DNA from: Candidatus Thalassarchaeaceae archaeon
Lineage (GTDB): Archaea > Thermoplasmatota > Poseidoniia > Poseidoniales > Thalassarchaeaceae
Length of the DNA stretch: 5,255 bases
Reading direction: 5' to 3'
Assembly: GCA_029250565.1 (NCBI GenBank)
Contig: JAQXFA010000034.1
Coordinates: forward strand, 1 to 5,255
Shown here: in pieces, positions 1 to 4,989 of the stretch
Position numbering within the stretch: position 1 is the first letter of the stretch
Layout: every line of letters starts with the position of its first letter
Position numbers and translations under genes: made by a program
The notes under the pieces: model-generated
Databases searched by the model: none
Seen by the model: only the letters and a program-made list of their open reading frames with translations
Told to the model about the DNA's origin: nothing

Positions 1-291
1 ACCAGTCGTGTACGGGCTAACAAAACCGCTGCTCAGAGAGCAAAAGGACGCCGTAAAGGACAAGGCAAGAGAAGTGGAACTGCAAACGCACGTTTCCCAC
101 GAAAGCAGCGCTGGATGCGAACTATTCGTTCACAGCGCCGAATTCTCAAAGAGATGCGCGATGATGGGACATTAGAAGCGAGCCAATATCGATATTACTA
201 TCGTAAGGCAAAGGGTAACTCCTACCGTAGTATTGCTCACATGAAGACAAACATGAAACTCGATGGTATCAAAGTTGGAGGCGATGAATAA
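1..291 (+). CDS. rpl19e: 50S ribosomal protein L19e (eL19), 3' part
   Basis: This is the C-terminal 96 residues of eL19, a large-subunit protein found in archaea and eukaryotes but not bacteria. The frame is open from base 1, so the start lies upstream; the family is usually about 150 residues, so roughly the first third is missing. The visible part begins in the arginine-rich segment (SRVRANK), followed by the hallmark GRRKGQGKRSGTANAR block and the WMRTIRSQRRILKEMRDDG helix, then the YRYYYRKAKGNSYRS segment that forms the long rRNA-binding helix. The tail is GVGGDE-like and acidic. The TAA stop at 289-291 overlaps the rpl18 ATG by one base, as expected for translationally coupled genes. Its position just before rpl18 matches the archaeal spc operon order. 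Confidence 0.96.
   Translation, partial: TSRVRANKTAAQRAKGRRKGQGKRSGTANARFPRKQRWMRTIRSQRRILKEMRDDGTLEASQYRYYYRKAKGNSYRSIAHMKTNMKLDGIKVGGDE
277..285 (+). promoter_or_regulatory. Shine-Dalgarno site for rpl18
   Basis: GGAGGCGAT lies inside the last codons of rpl19e and ends 5 nt before the ATG at 291. It differs by one base from GGAGGTGAT, the complement of the usual archaeal 16S 3' end. It supports the ATG at 291 as the start. Confidence 0.75.
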
Positions 292-800
292 TGGCACACG
301 GAAAGAATCAGAGACGCAAATATGCTCGCCGTGAACACGGTTTGACCGATTATCGACGCCGACTCAAGTTACTAAGAGGAGGACAGCCAAGAGCTGTAGT
401 TCGTGTAACCAATACTCAAGTGATTTGCCAACTCGTTGCTTACGAGCCTAATGGCGACAAAGTAATTGCTGCAGCAACTGGTGCATCAATAGTTTCAGAT
501 TTCAAGTGGCCAAAGGATGCATCTCGAAAATCAGTTCCTGCTTGTTACATTGCAGGGATGGCATTAGCAAAGAAAGCAACCGCTGCTGGTCATGGAAGCG
601 CAGTTCTAGACATTGGTCTAGGTGCTTCAACCAAAGGAAACCGAGTTTTCGCTGCCCTCAAGGGAATGGTAGATGGCGGACTTGAAATTCCACATGGTGA
701 AGAAATTTTACCAGATGATGACAGAATTGCAGGAAATCACATTTCTGATAAACTTGCAAAATCTGTTGAAGCCAGCAAGAAGGCAATCAAGGGGGCCTGA
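291..800 (+). CDS. rpl18: 50S ribosomal protein L18 (uL18), archaeal type
   Basis: This 169-residue protein is uL18, which binds 5S rRNA and helps form the central protuberance of the large subunit. The N-terminus (GKNQRRKYARREHGLTDYRRRLKLLRGGQPRAVVR, residues 4-38) is the basic segment typical of archaeal L18. It is followed by VTNTQVICQLV, the first strands of the core fold. Residues 83-100 (PACYIAGMALAKKATAAG) and 104-134 (AVLDIGLGASTKGNRVFAALKGMVDGGLEIPHG) match the conserved second half of the family, and the C-terminal helix is lysine-rich. Length is within the archaeal range, at the short end. The start follows a near-perfect Shine-Dalgarno site and overlaps the rpl19e stop. Of its 169 sense codons none ends in CG after A, C, G or T, a marked codon bias that serves as the local reference for secY. 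Confidence 0.97.
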   Translation: MAHGKNQRRKYARREHGLTDYRRRLKLLRGGQPRAVVRVTNTQVICQLVAYEPNGDKVIAAATGASIVSDFKWPKDASRKSVPACYIAGMALAKKATAAGHGSAVLDIGLGASTKGNRVFAALKGMVDGGLEIPHGEEILPDDDRIAGNHISDKLAKSVEASKKAIKGA

Positions 801-804
801 ATAA

Positions 805-1581
805 ATGACAGAAGAACAACCAGCACCCGAAACAGCTGAAGTAGCACCTGGTCTTGCACTTGCATACACTCCTGAACCAGAAGTTGAACAAGGCCGTCAT
901 CGCCGTCGTAAGGGTGGTTATGATGCAATGGCTAATCTCCGCTCTTGGACTCCAAAAACACGTCTAGGACGAATGGTTCGTAATGGTGAAGTCACAACTT
1001 TTGAGCAAGCAATGAATAGTCGTTTGCCAATTCGTGAGGTTGAAATTGTTGATGCACTACTTCCAGGTTTAGAAGATGAAGTCATCAATGTCAATATGAT
1101 TCAGCGTATGACTGACAGCGGACGAAGAGTTCGTTTCAACGTCATGGCCGCTGTTGGTAACAACAACGGATACGTTGGTCTTGGAATGGTCAAGGGGAAG
1201 GAAGTAGCAGCAACAATCCGCAAAGCGATTGATAATGCAAAACTCAACATCATCCCAGTAATGCGTGGTAACGGTTCTTGGGAATCAGGTGGTGGTGCAG
1301 GTTCTAGTGTGCCATTCAAGATTACTGGCAGAGCAGGATCTACGAGAGTAACTCTAATCCCAGCGCCAGCAGGTAAGGGTCTAGTCATCGGTTCAAAGGG
1401 TAAGGTAGTACTTCGTTTAGCTGGAGTTACCGATATTTACTCACGGACCCACGGACAAACTCGAACAACAATCAATTTCGCACGTGCAACTTACAATGCA
1501 TTACAAAACCTCAACAAATCCAAGGTTAGTGCTGACCAAAAGAAAAAATTATTCATGTCAACAGGTAGGGTGAACGAATGA
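805..1581 (+). CDS. rps5: 30S ribosomal protein S5 (uS5) with N-terminal extension
   Basis: uS5 is a small-subunit protein at the mRNA entry side that affects decoding accuracy. The archaeal core starts at about residue 43 (NLRSWTPKTRLGRMVRNGEV). The double-stranded-RNA-binding-like domain spans about 76-150, including the conserved RVRFNVMAAVGNNNGYVGLGMVKGKEV. The C-terminal domain is at about 169-237, with PAPAGKGLVIGSKGKVVLRLAGVTDIYSRTHGQTRT. The first 42 residues are unlike the conserved family: acidic and proline-rich (residues 2-29), then a basic RHRRRKGG patch (31-38). At 258 residues it is longer than the roughly 210-220 usual in archaea. I prefer the ATG at 805, 4 nt after rpl18 with a GGGGG stretch at 791-795. 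An ATG at 928 (residue 42) preceded by GGTGG at 913-917 is a real alternative giving a normal-length protein, but leaves a 127-nt gap in a tight operon. The stop overlaps rpl30 by 4 nt. Confidence 0.96.
   Translation: MTEEQPAPETAEVAPGLALAYTPEPEVEQGRHRRRKGGYDAMANLRSWTPKTRLGRMVRNGEVTTFEQAMNSRLPIREVEIVDALLPGLEDEVINVNMIQRMTDSGRRVRFNVMAAVGNNNGYVGLGMVKGKEVAATIRKAIDNAKLNIIPVMRGNGSWESGGGAGSSVPFKITGRAGSTRVTLIPAPAGKGLVIGSKGKVVLRLAGVTDIYSRTHGQTRTTINFARATYNALQNLNKSKVSADQKKKLFMSTGRVNE
1569..1573 (+). promoter_or_regulatory. Shine-Dalgarno site for rpl30
   Basis: GGTGA inside the last codons of rps5 ends 4 nt before the rpl30 ATG at 1578. The ATG shares bases with the rps5 TGA (ATGA overlap), so translational coupling is likely. 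Confidence 0.6.
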
Positions 1582-2048
1582 CTTGGTTAGTAATTAGAGT
1601 ACGTTCTAACATTGGTATTGAGCGTTCAATCAAACAGACAATGAGTCACTTAAATTTGACTCGAGTGAATCATGCTGTTCTCATTCCTGAGAATGATGTG
1701 TATGCTGGAATGCTTCAGAAGGCTAAGGATTACATCACCTGGGGACAAGTTGATGAAAAAACAATCACTAGTCTAATCACAGAAAGAGGACGATTGATGG
1801 GTGATAAGCCAATCACAGATGCTGTAGTGAAAGCAGAGACTGATTTCAAGAATATCAAGGAGTTTGCATCATCAATAGTTGCAGGCGACTCATCCACAAA
1901 GACAATCGCTGACATGAAGCCAGTGTTCAGACTTCACCCACCTAGGGGATCAAAAGGATGGGGTGGAATCAAACGCCACTTTACAGTTGGTGGGGCATTA
2001 GGATATCGCGGTGAGGCAATTGTTGACCTTGCTGGGAGAATGATTTGA
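1578..2048 (+). CDS. rpl30: 50S ribosomal protein L30 (uL30), archaeal type
   Basis: This 156-residue protein is the long archaeal/eukaryotic form of uL30 (the eukaryotic L7 family), not the roughly 60-residue bacterial form. Visible family blocks: the first strand and helix WLVIRVRSNIGIERSIKQTM (3-22), the signature LNLTRVNHAVLIPENDVYAGMLQKAKDYITWGQVDE (25-60), the archaeal extension ITERGRLMGDKPITD (67-81), and the C-terminal FRLHPPRGSKGWGGIKRHFTVGGALGYRG (117-145). The last block contacts rRNA in archaeal ribosomes. Length matches the archaeal norm of about 155. It overlaps rps5 by 4 nt and is followed 13 nt later by the rpl15 ATG, the conserved S5-L30-L15 order. Nothing unusual was seen. 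Confidence 0.97.
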   Translation: MTWLVIRVRSNIGIERSIKQTMSHLNLTRVNHAVLIPENDVYAGMLQKAKDYITWGQVDEKTITSLITERGRLMGDKPITDAVVKAETDFKNIKEFASSIVAGDSSTKTIADMKPVFRLHPPRGSKGWGGIKRHFTVGGALGYRGEAIVDLAGRMI

Positions 2049-2052
2049 GGAG
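2047..2052 (+). promoter_or_regulatory. Shine-Dalgarno site deciding the rpl15 start
   Basis: GAGGAG overlaps the rpl30 stop codon and sits 9 nt before the ATG at 2062. An in-frame TTG at 2053 directly abuts this site with no spacer, so ribosomes placed by it would initiate at 2062, not 2053. The protein family also normally begins near this ATG. Confidence 0.7.
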
Positions 2053-2061
2053 TTGAGAAGT

Positions 2062-2484
2062 ATGCCATCACGAACAAATAAATTCCGAGGACGAAGCCGT
2101 TACCATGGCCGAGGTAAGAAAGCAGGACGTGGAGCAGGTAAGAGAGGTGGACGTGGTAATGCTGGTCTAAACAAGCACCGCGTCATGACTCGAATCAAGT
2201 ATATGCCAAACCATTGGGGAATGCACGGATTCAATCGTGACCCTTCTCTGTGCACAGTCCATGTCACTGTAAATGTCAGTCAACTTTCTGACATGACTGA
2301 TGATGATGGAAATGTAAACTTAGGTGATTATCATATTGACAAGTTGTTAGGTAGTGGTCAAGTTAACCAAGCCATCTCAGTAACTGTTGAACATGCAAGT
2401 GCGAAGGCAATTGAAAAGATTGAGGCCGCAGGTGGTTCGGTTACTCTTTCTGGCGATGACTCCGAAGAATGGGAAGAGGAGTGA
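2062..2484 (+). CDS. rpl15: 50S ribosomal protein L15 (uL15), archaeal type
   Basis: uL15 is a large-subunit protein whose long basic N-terminal tail threads into 23S rRNA. Starting from ATG 2062 it has 140 residues, near the archaeal norm of about 140-165. Residues 1-40 are the glycine/arginine-rich tail (RSRYHGRGKKAGRGAGKRGGRGNAGLNKHR). Residues 52-59 (WGMHGFNR) match the G-x-x-GF block of archaeal L15. Residues 66-127 form the globular domain, with VNVSQLSDM, DYHIDKLLGSGQV and VEHASAKAIEKIEAAGGSV. The last ten residues are strongly acidic (DDSEEWEEE). An in-frame TTG at 2053 would add only three residues and lacks proper spacing from the Shine-Dalgarno site, so it was not chosen. The gene ends 55 nt before secY. 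Confidence 0.96.
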   Translation: MPSRTNKFRGRSRYHGRGKKAGRGAGKRGGRGNAGLNKHRVMTRIKYMPNHWGMHGFNRDPSLCTVHVTVNVSQLSDMTDDDGNVNLGDYHIDKLLGSGQVNQAISVTVEHASAKAIEKIEAAGGSVTLSGDDSEEWEEE

Positions 2485-2495
2485 AACCCCTCCCC
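2471..2495 (+). other. Small hairpin across the rpl15 stop codon
   Basis: GGG (2471-2473) and GAGG (2476-2479) can pair with CCTC (2489-2492) and CCC (2493-2495), with a 2-nt bulge and a loop holding the rpl15 TGA. It is followed by AAAAAAG, not a T tract, so it does not look like a terminator. It could modulate translation or mRNA stability at the rpl15-secY junction. It may also be chance, because this end of rpl15 is purine-rich. Confidence 0.25.
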
Positions 2496-2539
2496 AAAAA
2501 AGAAACTCTGAAATGATGAAATGGAAGGCGTGAAAAAAT

Positions 2540-4459
2540 ATGGCAGTACGTAAGCCCTCAGCATTCGGCATAACAGCCGTATCTGTTATTTACTTCGGTG
2601 CCCTATTTTGGTGGAAGAAGGATGACCTTCTTGGCGCTGATAGAGATGCTATGGTTTACGCTGCACAAATGATTGCAGTTGCGGTAGCTTACGTTGCTTG
2701 GGTTCTGTGGGCAGTTCAGAAAGACCTTCCCGATGGAATTAAACAAATCAAATTCATTGGTTCTACTGCTAAGTTCCTGATGTGGCTTTCCATCATGGCT
2801 GGTTTATTCTACTGGGCATTGCAAGATGATAGCCAAGTTGGGTTCCTATTCGTTGGGATAGGTTTACTCGGATTAGGTGCTGCATTGGCATTAGCCTGTC
2901 TAGTTTACACTGGGGATGAAAGTAGTAGACTTTACGCTCTCAAGAGGATGGTTGATGTTTATCCATCTATAACTAAACCAGATGGGCACGTTCGCTTCAA
3001 CCAGAAATTGATGACCACAACAATCGTTCTCATCATTTACTTCATGATGACCAATGTCATGATTTGGGGATTAGCTGATTCCACCATGGATATCTTCTCC
3101 TCATTCCGAGCAATTATGGCTGGTGCATCTGGTTCAATTATGCACTTAGGAATTGGTCCAATCGTCACTGCATCAATTGTCATGCAGTTGTTCGCGGGTG
3201 CAAAAATCATCAATCTTGATTTACAAGATTCCGAAGACAAGCAATTGTACCAAGGCGTTCAGAAGATTCTCGTTCTATTGATGATTCCTATCGAATCTAT
3301 CCCACAAGTGTATGGATTCCTTGACCCTCACGAGAACATCGTTGCGATGTTTGGTTTGGGTTGGTCAAATGCACTAATTGTGTCACAACTATTCCTTGGT
3401 TCATACCTTGTATTCTTGATGGATGAACTGGTCAGTAAGTGGGGTATTGGATCTGGTATTTCGCTATTCATTGCTGCTGGTGTGGCACAATCAACTTTCG
3501 TTGGTACTCTTTCGCCACTACCGGTTTCTGCAGGTGCTTACAGCATACAAAATCCACCGTCAGGTGTGTTACCCATGATATTCTATACCTTGCGAACAGC
3601 AACTAATTCTGAGTTAGTTTCGCAGAATGGATTTGAGTTGATATTACTTAATCACGCGAATCCGCTGATTGCGTTATTTTCGTCGATTATTGTATTCTTG
3701 GTCGTGGCGTATGCCGAATCGAGTAAATTGGAATTGCCATTGACACATGGGAAAGTCAGAGGGCATCGTGGAAAATACCCGATTCGTTTGGTATATGCGA
3801 GTAACATTCCGGTTATTTTGATGGCTGCTTTGCTTGCAAACCTCAATATGTTCACTTTGCTATTCTGGAGCCACCCTGTGCTCTCTACTGTTCCTTTACT
3901 AGGTGCTAATGGGGCTTGGAGTATTGCACCTTGGCTTGGTTCATATGAAGTCGGTTCAACAACTGCTTCTGATGGATTTGCTTGGTATGCCTCTATGGTA
4001 AGCGGTGTGCAGTCCTGGCTGTTACCGCTGTTAGATCAACGAGGTGATGGCTTTGGTCACGAACTGTGGCAAATTATGTTACACGTATTCACCTATGTAT
4101 TTGTGATGACACTCGGGTCCATGGTGTTCGCGAAATTCTGGATTGAAACTACAAATATGTCAGCCAAGGATGTGGCCAAACAAATTGAACGGACGGGTAT
4201 GCAGATCCCCGGTTTCCGGAAAAATCCGGTGGTTTTGGAGCGTATTTTGGAGAGATATATTCCACCAGTCACCTTGTTTTCGGGGGCTTTCGTAGGGCTG
4301 TTAGCAGCCGGAGCTGACTTGCTAGGAACGGTAGGAAATGCAACAGGAACCGGGTTGCTCTTAGCCGTAGGTATCATTCTCAGAACGTATGAACAAATCC
4401 AGAAAGAGCAAGCGATGGAAATGCACCCATTCATGCGAGAGTTCTTCGGCGCAGAGTAA
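2540..4459 (+). CDS. secY: Preprotein translocase subunit SecY with four extra N-terminal membrane helices
   Basis: SecY forms the protein-conducting channel of the archaeal translocon. The core aligns from about residue 131 (LYALKRMVDVYPS, matching the amphipathic N-terminus of methanogen SecY). By eye: TM1 158-178, plug region 183-200, TM2 from 201 (LGIGPIVTASIVMQL), TM3 239-262, TM4 272-294, TM5 303-328 (WGIGSGISLFIAAGVAQSTFVG), TM6 373-392, cytosolic loop 393-418 (ELPLTHGKVRGHRGKYPI), TM7 419-444, TM8 511-535, loop 536-573 ending GFRKN, TM9 574-596, TM10 600-618. At 639 residues it is far longer than the usual 430-490. Residues 1-130 add about four hydrophobic segments (near 10-25, 39-59, 76-94, 99-123), and external loops at 329-372 and 445-510 look enlarged. 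The frame is uninterrupted. The ATG at 2540 follows a weak site (GGCGTGA, 2527-2533); an ATG at 2948 would give only the core. It is the last gene of the operon, the usual archaeal place. Confidence 0.96.
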   Translation: MAVRKPSAFGITAVSVIYFGALFWWKKDDLLGADRDAMVYAAQMIAVAVAYVAWVLWAVQKDLPDGIKQIKFIGSTAKFLMWLSIMAGLFYWALQDDSQVGFLFVGIGLLGLGAALALACLVYTGDESSRLYALKRMVDVYPSITKPDGHVRFNQKLMTTTIVLIIYFMMTNVMIWGLADSTMDIFSSFRAIMAGASGSIMHLGIGPIVTASIVMQLFAGAKIINLDLQDSEDKQLYQGVQKILVLLMIPIESIPQVYGFLDPHENIVAMFGLGWSNALIVSQLFLGSYLVFLMDELVSKWGIGSGISLFIAAGVAQSTFVGTLSPLPVSAGAYSIQNPPSGVLPMIFYTLRTATNSELVSQNGFELILLNHANPLIALFSSIIVFLVVAYAESSKLELPLTHGKVRGHRGKYPIRLVYASNIPVILMAALLANLNMFTLLFWSHPVLSTVPLLGANGAWSIAPWLGSYEVGSTTASDGFAWYASMVSGVQSWLLPLLDQRGDGFGHELWQIMLHVFTYVFVMTLGSMVFAKFWIETTNMSAKDVAKQIERTGMQIPGFRKNPVVLERILERYIPPVTLFSGAFVGLLAAGADLLGTVGNATGTGLLLAVGIILRTYEQIQKEQAMEMHPFMREFFGAE

Positions 4460-4467
4460 TTTTGAAG

Positions 4468-4488
4468 CCTTGGGATCATTTATCCAGG
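4468..4488 (+). other. Short hairpin just after secY
   Basis: CCT (4468-4470) and GGAT (4473-4476) can pair with ATCC (4482-4485) and AGG (4486-4488), giving 7 base pairs with a 2-nt bulge and loop CATTT. It starts 8 nt after the secY stop and sits directly ahead of a stronger hairpin, so it may belong to the operon's 3' end structure. Confidence 0.35.
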
Positions 4489-4492
4489 TAGG

Positions 4493-4532
4493 TGAAATCA
4501 CTAGTTAATTAGTGATTTTAGTAATTAATTTT
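4493..4532 (+). terminator. Probable terminator of the spc operon
   Basis: AAATCACTA (4495-4503) and TAGTGATTT (4510-4518) are perfect reverse complements around the loop GTTAAT. The stem extends by a G-T and a T-A pair to 11 bp (4493-4520). A T-rich run follows (ATTTTAGTAATTAATTTT). Archaeal termination relies mainly on T-rich tracts, and a stem-loop plus T-run 34 nt after the last gene fits the operon end. The inverted repeat is AT-rich and nearly symmetrical, so it could instead be a protein-binding palindrome. Confidence 0.55.
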
Positions 4533-4582
4533 GGGCCGGATTTAGTGTTAATTTGCTATGATATTTCTATTGGTTTTTGTTC

Positions 4583-4648
4583 AATTTAAAATTAAATTTT
4601 GGCAGCATCTACAAGATACTTATTTTCATCTCATATCAGATTAAAAAC
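4583..4648 (+). promoter_or_regulatory. Candidate promoter region for the 16S transcript
   Basis: Two TATA-like sequences lie just upstream of the composition shift: TTTAAAAT at 4585-4592, within the near-palindrome AATTTA-AAAT-TAAATT, and TTAAAAA at 4641-4647. Archaeal start sites lie about 25 nt downstream of the TATA box, so transcripts would begin near 4613 or 4670, both before the GC-richer structured section. Neither has an obvious BRE element, and in DNA this AT-rich such matches are common. Confidence 0.25.
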
Positions 4649-4719
4649 GTGGTACTGCATTACATTGACGCTGTGCCTCAAAACTGGCTCGATGAGTCAT
4701 GTTGATATAGGGACGGCAG

Positions 4720-4841
4720 GTCGGCGGGATGCTACAACAATGCACGGCGTTGGTGTCTGAGTCCAGCAATGGGCGATGAAGAACACCATCTCGCATACGC
4801 TGTAGCCGAGGTAATGCTGCTGCGAGCTTGGCTTGTGGCTA
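4720..4841 (+). ncRNA. Candidate structured RNA in the 16S leader
   Basis: The segment holds several perfect complementary pairs. GCTACA 4731-4736 pairs with TGTAGC 4801-4806, GCGT 4747-4750 with ACGC 4797-4800, and TGGTGT 4751-4756 with ACACCA 4783-4788. GTCC 4761-4764 pairs with GGGC 4771-4774 inside the last. Together these nest as one long interrupted hairpin. The bases left unpaired on its 3' arm, CTCGCA 4790-4795, are complementary to TGCGAG 4821-4826 downstream, allowing a pseudoknot or alternative fold. AGCCGAG 4804-4810 with CTTGGCT 4827-4833 competes with the outer stem. It matches no RNA family I recognise. The simplest reading is the 5' leader of the 16S precursor, with a separate small RNA as the alternative. 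Confidence 0.4.
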
Positions 4842-4842
4842 A

Positions 4843-4850
4843 GAGGTGAT
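4843..4850 (+). promoter_or_regulatory. Perfect Shine-Dalgarno sequence in the 16S leader
   Basis: GAGGTGAT is an exact complement of the usual archaeal 16S 3' end (AUCACCUC) and is a better match than any used by the ribosomal protein genes here. It is 2 nt before ATGTAA (start followed at once by stop) and 7 nt before the ATG at 4858. It could recruit ribosomes, or pair with the 3' end of the same precursor rRNA. Confidence 0.4.
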
Positions 4851-4857
4851 ACATGTA

Positions 4858-4926
4858 ATGACACACAATGATGTGTGCAAAGGAACAAATAAGGTGCAAA
4901 ATAACCTTGTCAAAACCAATAAGTAA
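4858..4926 (+). CDS. Possible 22-residue small ORF in the 16S leader
   Basis: ATG 4858 opens a 22-codon frame ending at TAA 4924-4926. The predicted peptide starts MTHNDVCKGTNK, is polar with several lysines and asparagines, and shows no signal or membrane segment. The only positive evidence is the perfect GAGGTGAT at 7 nt spacing. Two hairpins (4862-4877 and 4889-4910) lie within the frame, which may mean that RNA structure and not coding is what matters. I do not recognise the peptide. Chance occurrence is quite possible for a frame this short. Confidence 0.2.
   Translation: MTHNDVCKGTNKVQNNLVKTNK
4862..4877 (+). other. Leader hairpin with ATGA loop
   Basis: CACACA (4862-4867) and TGTGTG (4872-4877) are perfect complements around the 4-base loop ATGA. 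The hairpin follows the Shine-Dalgarno-like sequence by 11 nt. Confidence 0.5.
4889..4910 (+). other. Leader hairpin
   Basis: ATAAGGT (4889-4895) pairs with ACCTTGT (4904-4910) over 7 bp with one G-T pair, closing an 8-base loop (GCAAAATA). It is the second in a series of simple stem-loops leading to the 16S start. Confidence 0.4.
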
Positions 4927-4968
4927 CAGTTAGCGAACCATGTCTCCTAGGGATTGAAAAGATTGAAA

Positions 4969-4984
4969 GTCGGTTTCGACCGAC
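4969..4984 (+). other. UUCG tetraloop hairpin just before 16S
   Basis: GTCGGT (4969-4974) and ACCGAC (4979-4984) form a perfect 6-bp stem with the stable loop TTCG, ending about 5 nt before the mature 16S 5' end. Its flanks are A-rich and look unpaired. It probably acts in folding or processing of the precursor rRNA. Confidence 0.65.
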
Positions 4985-4989
4985 ATGAA

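Larger units (their letters stand above)
4460..4989. other. 530-bp non-coding spacer and 16S leader
   Basis: I see no supported protein gene between secY and the 16S gene on either strand. The first part is very AT-rich (31 G+C of 120 bases at 4501-4620) and holds the operon terminator and likely promoter sequences. Composition then rises (95 of 180 at 4681-4860), with many complementary segments, before falling again to 35% at 4861-4920. This is what a separate 16S transcription unit with a structured leader of about 300-380 nt would look like. The one short ORF with a good ribosome-binding site (4858-4926) is listed separately. No tRNA, 5S, SRP or RNase P RNA motif was recognised. Confidence 0.8.

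Noticed and set aside
2053..2061. TTG start three codons upstream of the rpl15 ATG
   Set aside because: It abuts the GAGGAG site with no spacer, while the ATG at 2062 has a 9-nt spacer and matches the family start.
2485..2539. Separate promoter for secY in the rpl15-secY gap
   Set aside because: The gap contains an A-run but no TATA-like box or BRE at a suitable distance, and co-transcription with the operon is the usual arrangement.
4093..4479. 128-codon open frame on the minus strand over the end of secY
   Set aside because: It is the antisense shadow of conserved SecY coding sequence and shows no family resemblance. The same applies to the minus-strand frames over rps5, rpl30, rpl15 and other parts of secY.
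4731..4806. Bulge-helix-bulge processing motif
   Set aside because: The hairpin does have a 4-bp helix (GCGT/ACGC) between bulges on opposite strands, but the bulges are 10 and 8 nt, not 3 nt each. The true motif usually pairs with the 16S trailer, which is outside the window.
4650..4860. tRNA, SRP RNA or RNase P RNA in the spacer
   Set aside because: A TGGCTCGATGAGT stretch at 4685 hints at a tRNA D-arm, but no T-arm GTTCGA block or acceptor stem follows. No GGAAG-type SRP domain or RNase P conserved core was found.
4697..4888. 63-codon open frame on the minus strand in the spacer
   Set aside because: No ribosome-binding site, no recognisable motif, odd composition (Cys, His and Ser-rich), and it lies opposite the structured leader. 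Most likely a chance frame in GC-richer RNA-encoding DNA.
4858..4926. C/D box RNA suggested by AATGATGT near 4867
   Set aside because: The C-like box is imperfect, no CTGA D box lies at a proper distance downstream, and there are no closing terminal stems.
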